Shown here: in pieces, positions 62,647-64,000 of the stretch
How the letters are laid out: the number at the start of each line of letters is the position of its first letter
Numbering within the stretch: position 1 is the first letter of the stretch
NCBI GenBank assembly: GCA_022650485.1
Contig: JALCPP010000007.1
Coordinates: forward strand, 107,293-171,292
Reading direction: 5' to 3'
Length of the DNA stretch: 64,000 nt
DNA from: Oscillospiraceae bacterium
GTDB lineage: Bacteria > Bacillota > Clostridia > Oscillospirales > Acutalibacteraceae
The notes under the pieces: model-generated
The model's input: the letters and a program-made list of their open reading frames with translations, nothing else
Told to the model about the DNA's origin: nothing
Databases searched by the model: none
Made by a program: the position numbers and the translations under genes

Positions 62647-64000
62647 TTGTTTGAAAAAATGCTTCGGTGGATGCGCTCTCTTTTAAACCAAATGTTTCAG
62701 CAGGGCGGCAATTCCGATATCGTTCTGTCTGATAAAATGTCCTCTGCCATCGCACTCTGGGCACGGATGTATGAGGACGGCGGTCCATGGTGCAACAAAA
62801 AGAATGGAATTCACAGTCTGCGCCTGCCCGCTTCCATCGCTTCTGAATTTGCACGGCTTGCCACGATTGAAATGAACGTTACGGTCAGCGGAAGCGCACG
62901 AGCCGTATTTTTGCAAGACCAGCTGAATCCGTTCCTTAATGATATCCGTCCACATGTCGAGATTGCGTGTGCGCTGGGCGGTGCAGTATTGAAACCGTAT
63001 GTTTCCGGTAACGGCATCGCAATCGACATTGTACAGGGGGACTCCTTCTTCCCCACTACGTTCGACACTTCAAACCGTATGACCGGCGCGATTTTTACAG
63101 AGCAGATCAAGCGCAAAGGCGTTATTTATACCCGCGCGGAACATCATGAGTTTAGCGGCGGGGTGCATACGATTGAAAATAAAGCCTTTGCGAGCCGCAG
63201 CAGCTTTTCCATCGGTTCACCCGTTGATTTATCGTCCGTTCCGGAATGGTCCGACATCCAGCCATCGGTCAGCATTGAAAACGTTGACCGTCCTTTATTT
63301 GCATATTTCCGGATTCCGCAGGCAAACCGGCAGGACCGGCACAGCCCCCTGGGTACGTCCGTCTATGCTGACGCTGCTGACAGTATCCGGGACGCGGATG
63401 AGCAGTACGGGCGTTACCTGTGGGAATATGACGGCGGGCAGATGGCCGTTGATGTCGCAGAAGATTTACTGGGACACAATCCGGACGGATCTGTTGAAGT
63501 CCCGAAACTGCAAAAGCGGCTTTACCGCGGACGCAGCGTCCGTTCACAGGACCAGAATTTCTATGAAATATTCGCCCCGCAACTCCGCGATGAATCGTAT
63601 CGCAAAGGGCTGGACACGATTTTAAAACGGATTGAGTTTCAGTGCGGCCTTGCCTACGGGACACTTTCCAACCCGCAGGATACGGAAAAGACGGCAACGG
63701 AAATCACATCCAGCAAGCAGCGGAGTTATTCCACGGTCAGTGATATCCAGCATTCCCTTCAAAGCGCGCTTGACGACCTGATTTATTCGATGGACCAGCT
63801 CGCGACGCTTTACCAGCTGTCCCCTGCCGGCACGTACAGCGCGGCATATAACTGGGACGACAGCATCATTAATGAGCCGTCGCAGCAAAAGCAAATGTTC
63901 TGGCAGTATGTTGCGGCGGGGAAGTTCCCGTTCTGGCGGTATCTTGTGAAATTTGAGGGATATTCCGAAGAGGATGCGAAAGAAATTGAGAGCGAAACAC
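62647..64000 (+). CDS. Phage portal protein, cut by the window end
   Basis: Open from TTG 62647 (after AGAGGTGA) to the last base, at least 451 residues, no stop. It begins FEKMLRWMRSLLNQMFQQGG and contains WARMYEDGGPW, ASEFARLATIEM, an FYEIFAPQLRDESYRKGLD stretch and GLAYGTLSNPQDTEKTATEI. Position after the terminase and the TATEI-SSKQR segment fit an SPP1-type portal. The C-terminal part lies outside the window. Confidence 0.88.
   Translation, partial: MFEKMLRWMRSLLNQMFQQGGNSDIVLSDKMSSAIALWARMYEDGGPWCNKKNGIHSLRLPASIASEFARLATIEMNVTVSGSARAVFLQDQLNPFLNDIRPHVEIACALGGAVLKPYVSGNGIAIDIVQGDSFFPTTFDTSNRMTGAIFTEQIKRKGVIYTRAEHHEFSGGVHTIENKAFASRSSFSIGSPVDLSSVPEWSDIQPSVSIENVDRPLFAYFRIPQANRQDRHSPLGTSVYADAADSIRDADEQYGRYLWEYDGGQMAVDVAEDLLGHNPDGSVEVPKLQKRLYRGRSVRSQDQNFYEIFAPQLRDESYRKGLDTILKRIEFQCGLAYGTLSNPQDTEKTATEITSSKQRSYSTVSDIQHSLQSALDDLIYSMDQLATLYQLSPAGTYSAAYNWDDSIINEPSQQKQMFWQYVAAGKFPFWRYLVKFEGYSEEDAKEIESET

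Noticed and set aside
50211..64000. CRISPR array or known defence island in the prophage
   Set aside because: No regularly spaced direct repeats and no recognised restriction, CBASS, retron or toxin-antitoxin genes were found; only the unknown gene at 59403 remains a candidate.

Overview
The window looks like chromosome of a spore-forming Bacillota of class Clostridia, probably an Oscillospirales-type organism of roughly 50% GC; this is inferred from gene content and codon style, not from a marker-gene comparison. A spore-coat-type transglutaminase (tgl), WhiA, HPr kinase, LicT-type antitermination and many TTG start codons all point that way.

Layout. (1) 1-5.8 kb: lower glycolysis pgk-tpiA-gpmI, then a TPP riboswitch with its own terminator, then a peptide-binding lipoprotein with its own promoter. 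(2) 5.8-8.8 kb: an unrecognised protein translationally coupled to tgl, and a membrane diguanylate cyclase. (3) 8.9-16.8 kb: a likely small RNA, then a divergent AraC regulator and an alpha-glucoside utilisation operon (binding protein, two permeases, GH65 phosphorylase, beta-phosphoglucomutase). No ATPase is present, so import must use a shared one encoded elsewhere. (4) 17-20 kb: a DUF4358 protein, tRNA-Gly(CCC), and a small DUF4417 cassette bracketed by a 12-bp repeat of the 3' end of tRNA-Pro(GGG). (5) 20-23.5 kb: hom-thrB-lysC for threonine. (6) 23.6-38.3 kb, mostly minus strand: a class A PBP, pfkA, the run hprK-PHP-murB-rapZ-whiA-dnaE, and secD-secF. (7) 38.5-50.2 kb: a regulatory-looking intergenic region, a C39-like peptidase, asnS, bacteriohemerythrin, an aspartate aminotransferase, then the PTS block licT-ptsG-ptsH-ptsI with two RAT/terminator antitermination switches, and a MATE exporter.

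(8) 50.25 kb to the end: the left part of a tailed-phage prophage. It begins in a truncated tRNA-Ser 3' end (attachment scar) and runs through integrase, an ImmA-like protease, the repressor, a divergent Cro-like gene with palindromic operators, an ORF6N antirepressor, a block of unrecognised early genes, replication initiator and DnaB-type helicase, an oppositely oriented gene with its own promoter, an ArpU-like late regulator, a structured noncoding transcript, terminase small and large subunits, and a portal gene cut by the window end.

Points most worth follow-up: an HPr with Arg instead of the regulatory Ser46 although hprK is present; the TPP riboswitch not clearly linked to a thiamine gene; two genes whose best start codons are non-canonical (AUA, ACG); several promoter-to-terminator units with no ORF (8.9 kb, 51.7 kb, 60.6 kb); and the reverse-strand prophage cargo gene at 59.4 kb. 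No complete undescribed system can be claimed from sequence alone. The best candidates for new biology are the terminase-leader RNA, the RNA beside int, and the prophage cargo gene.
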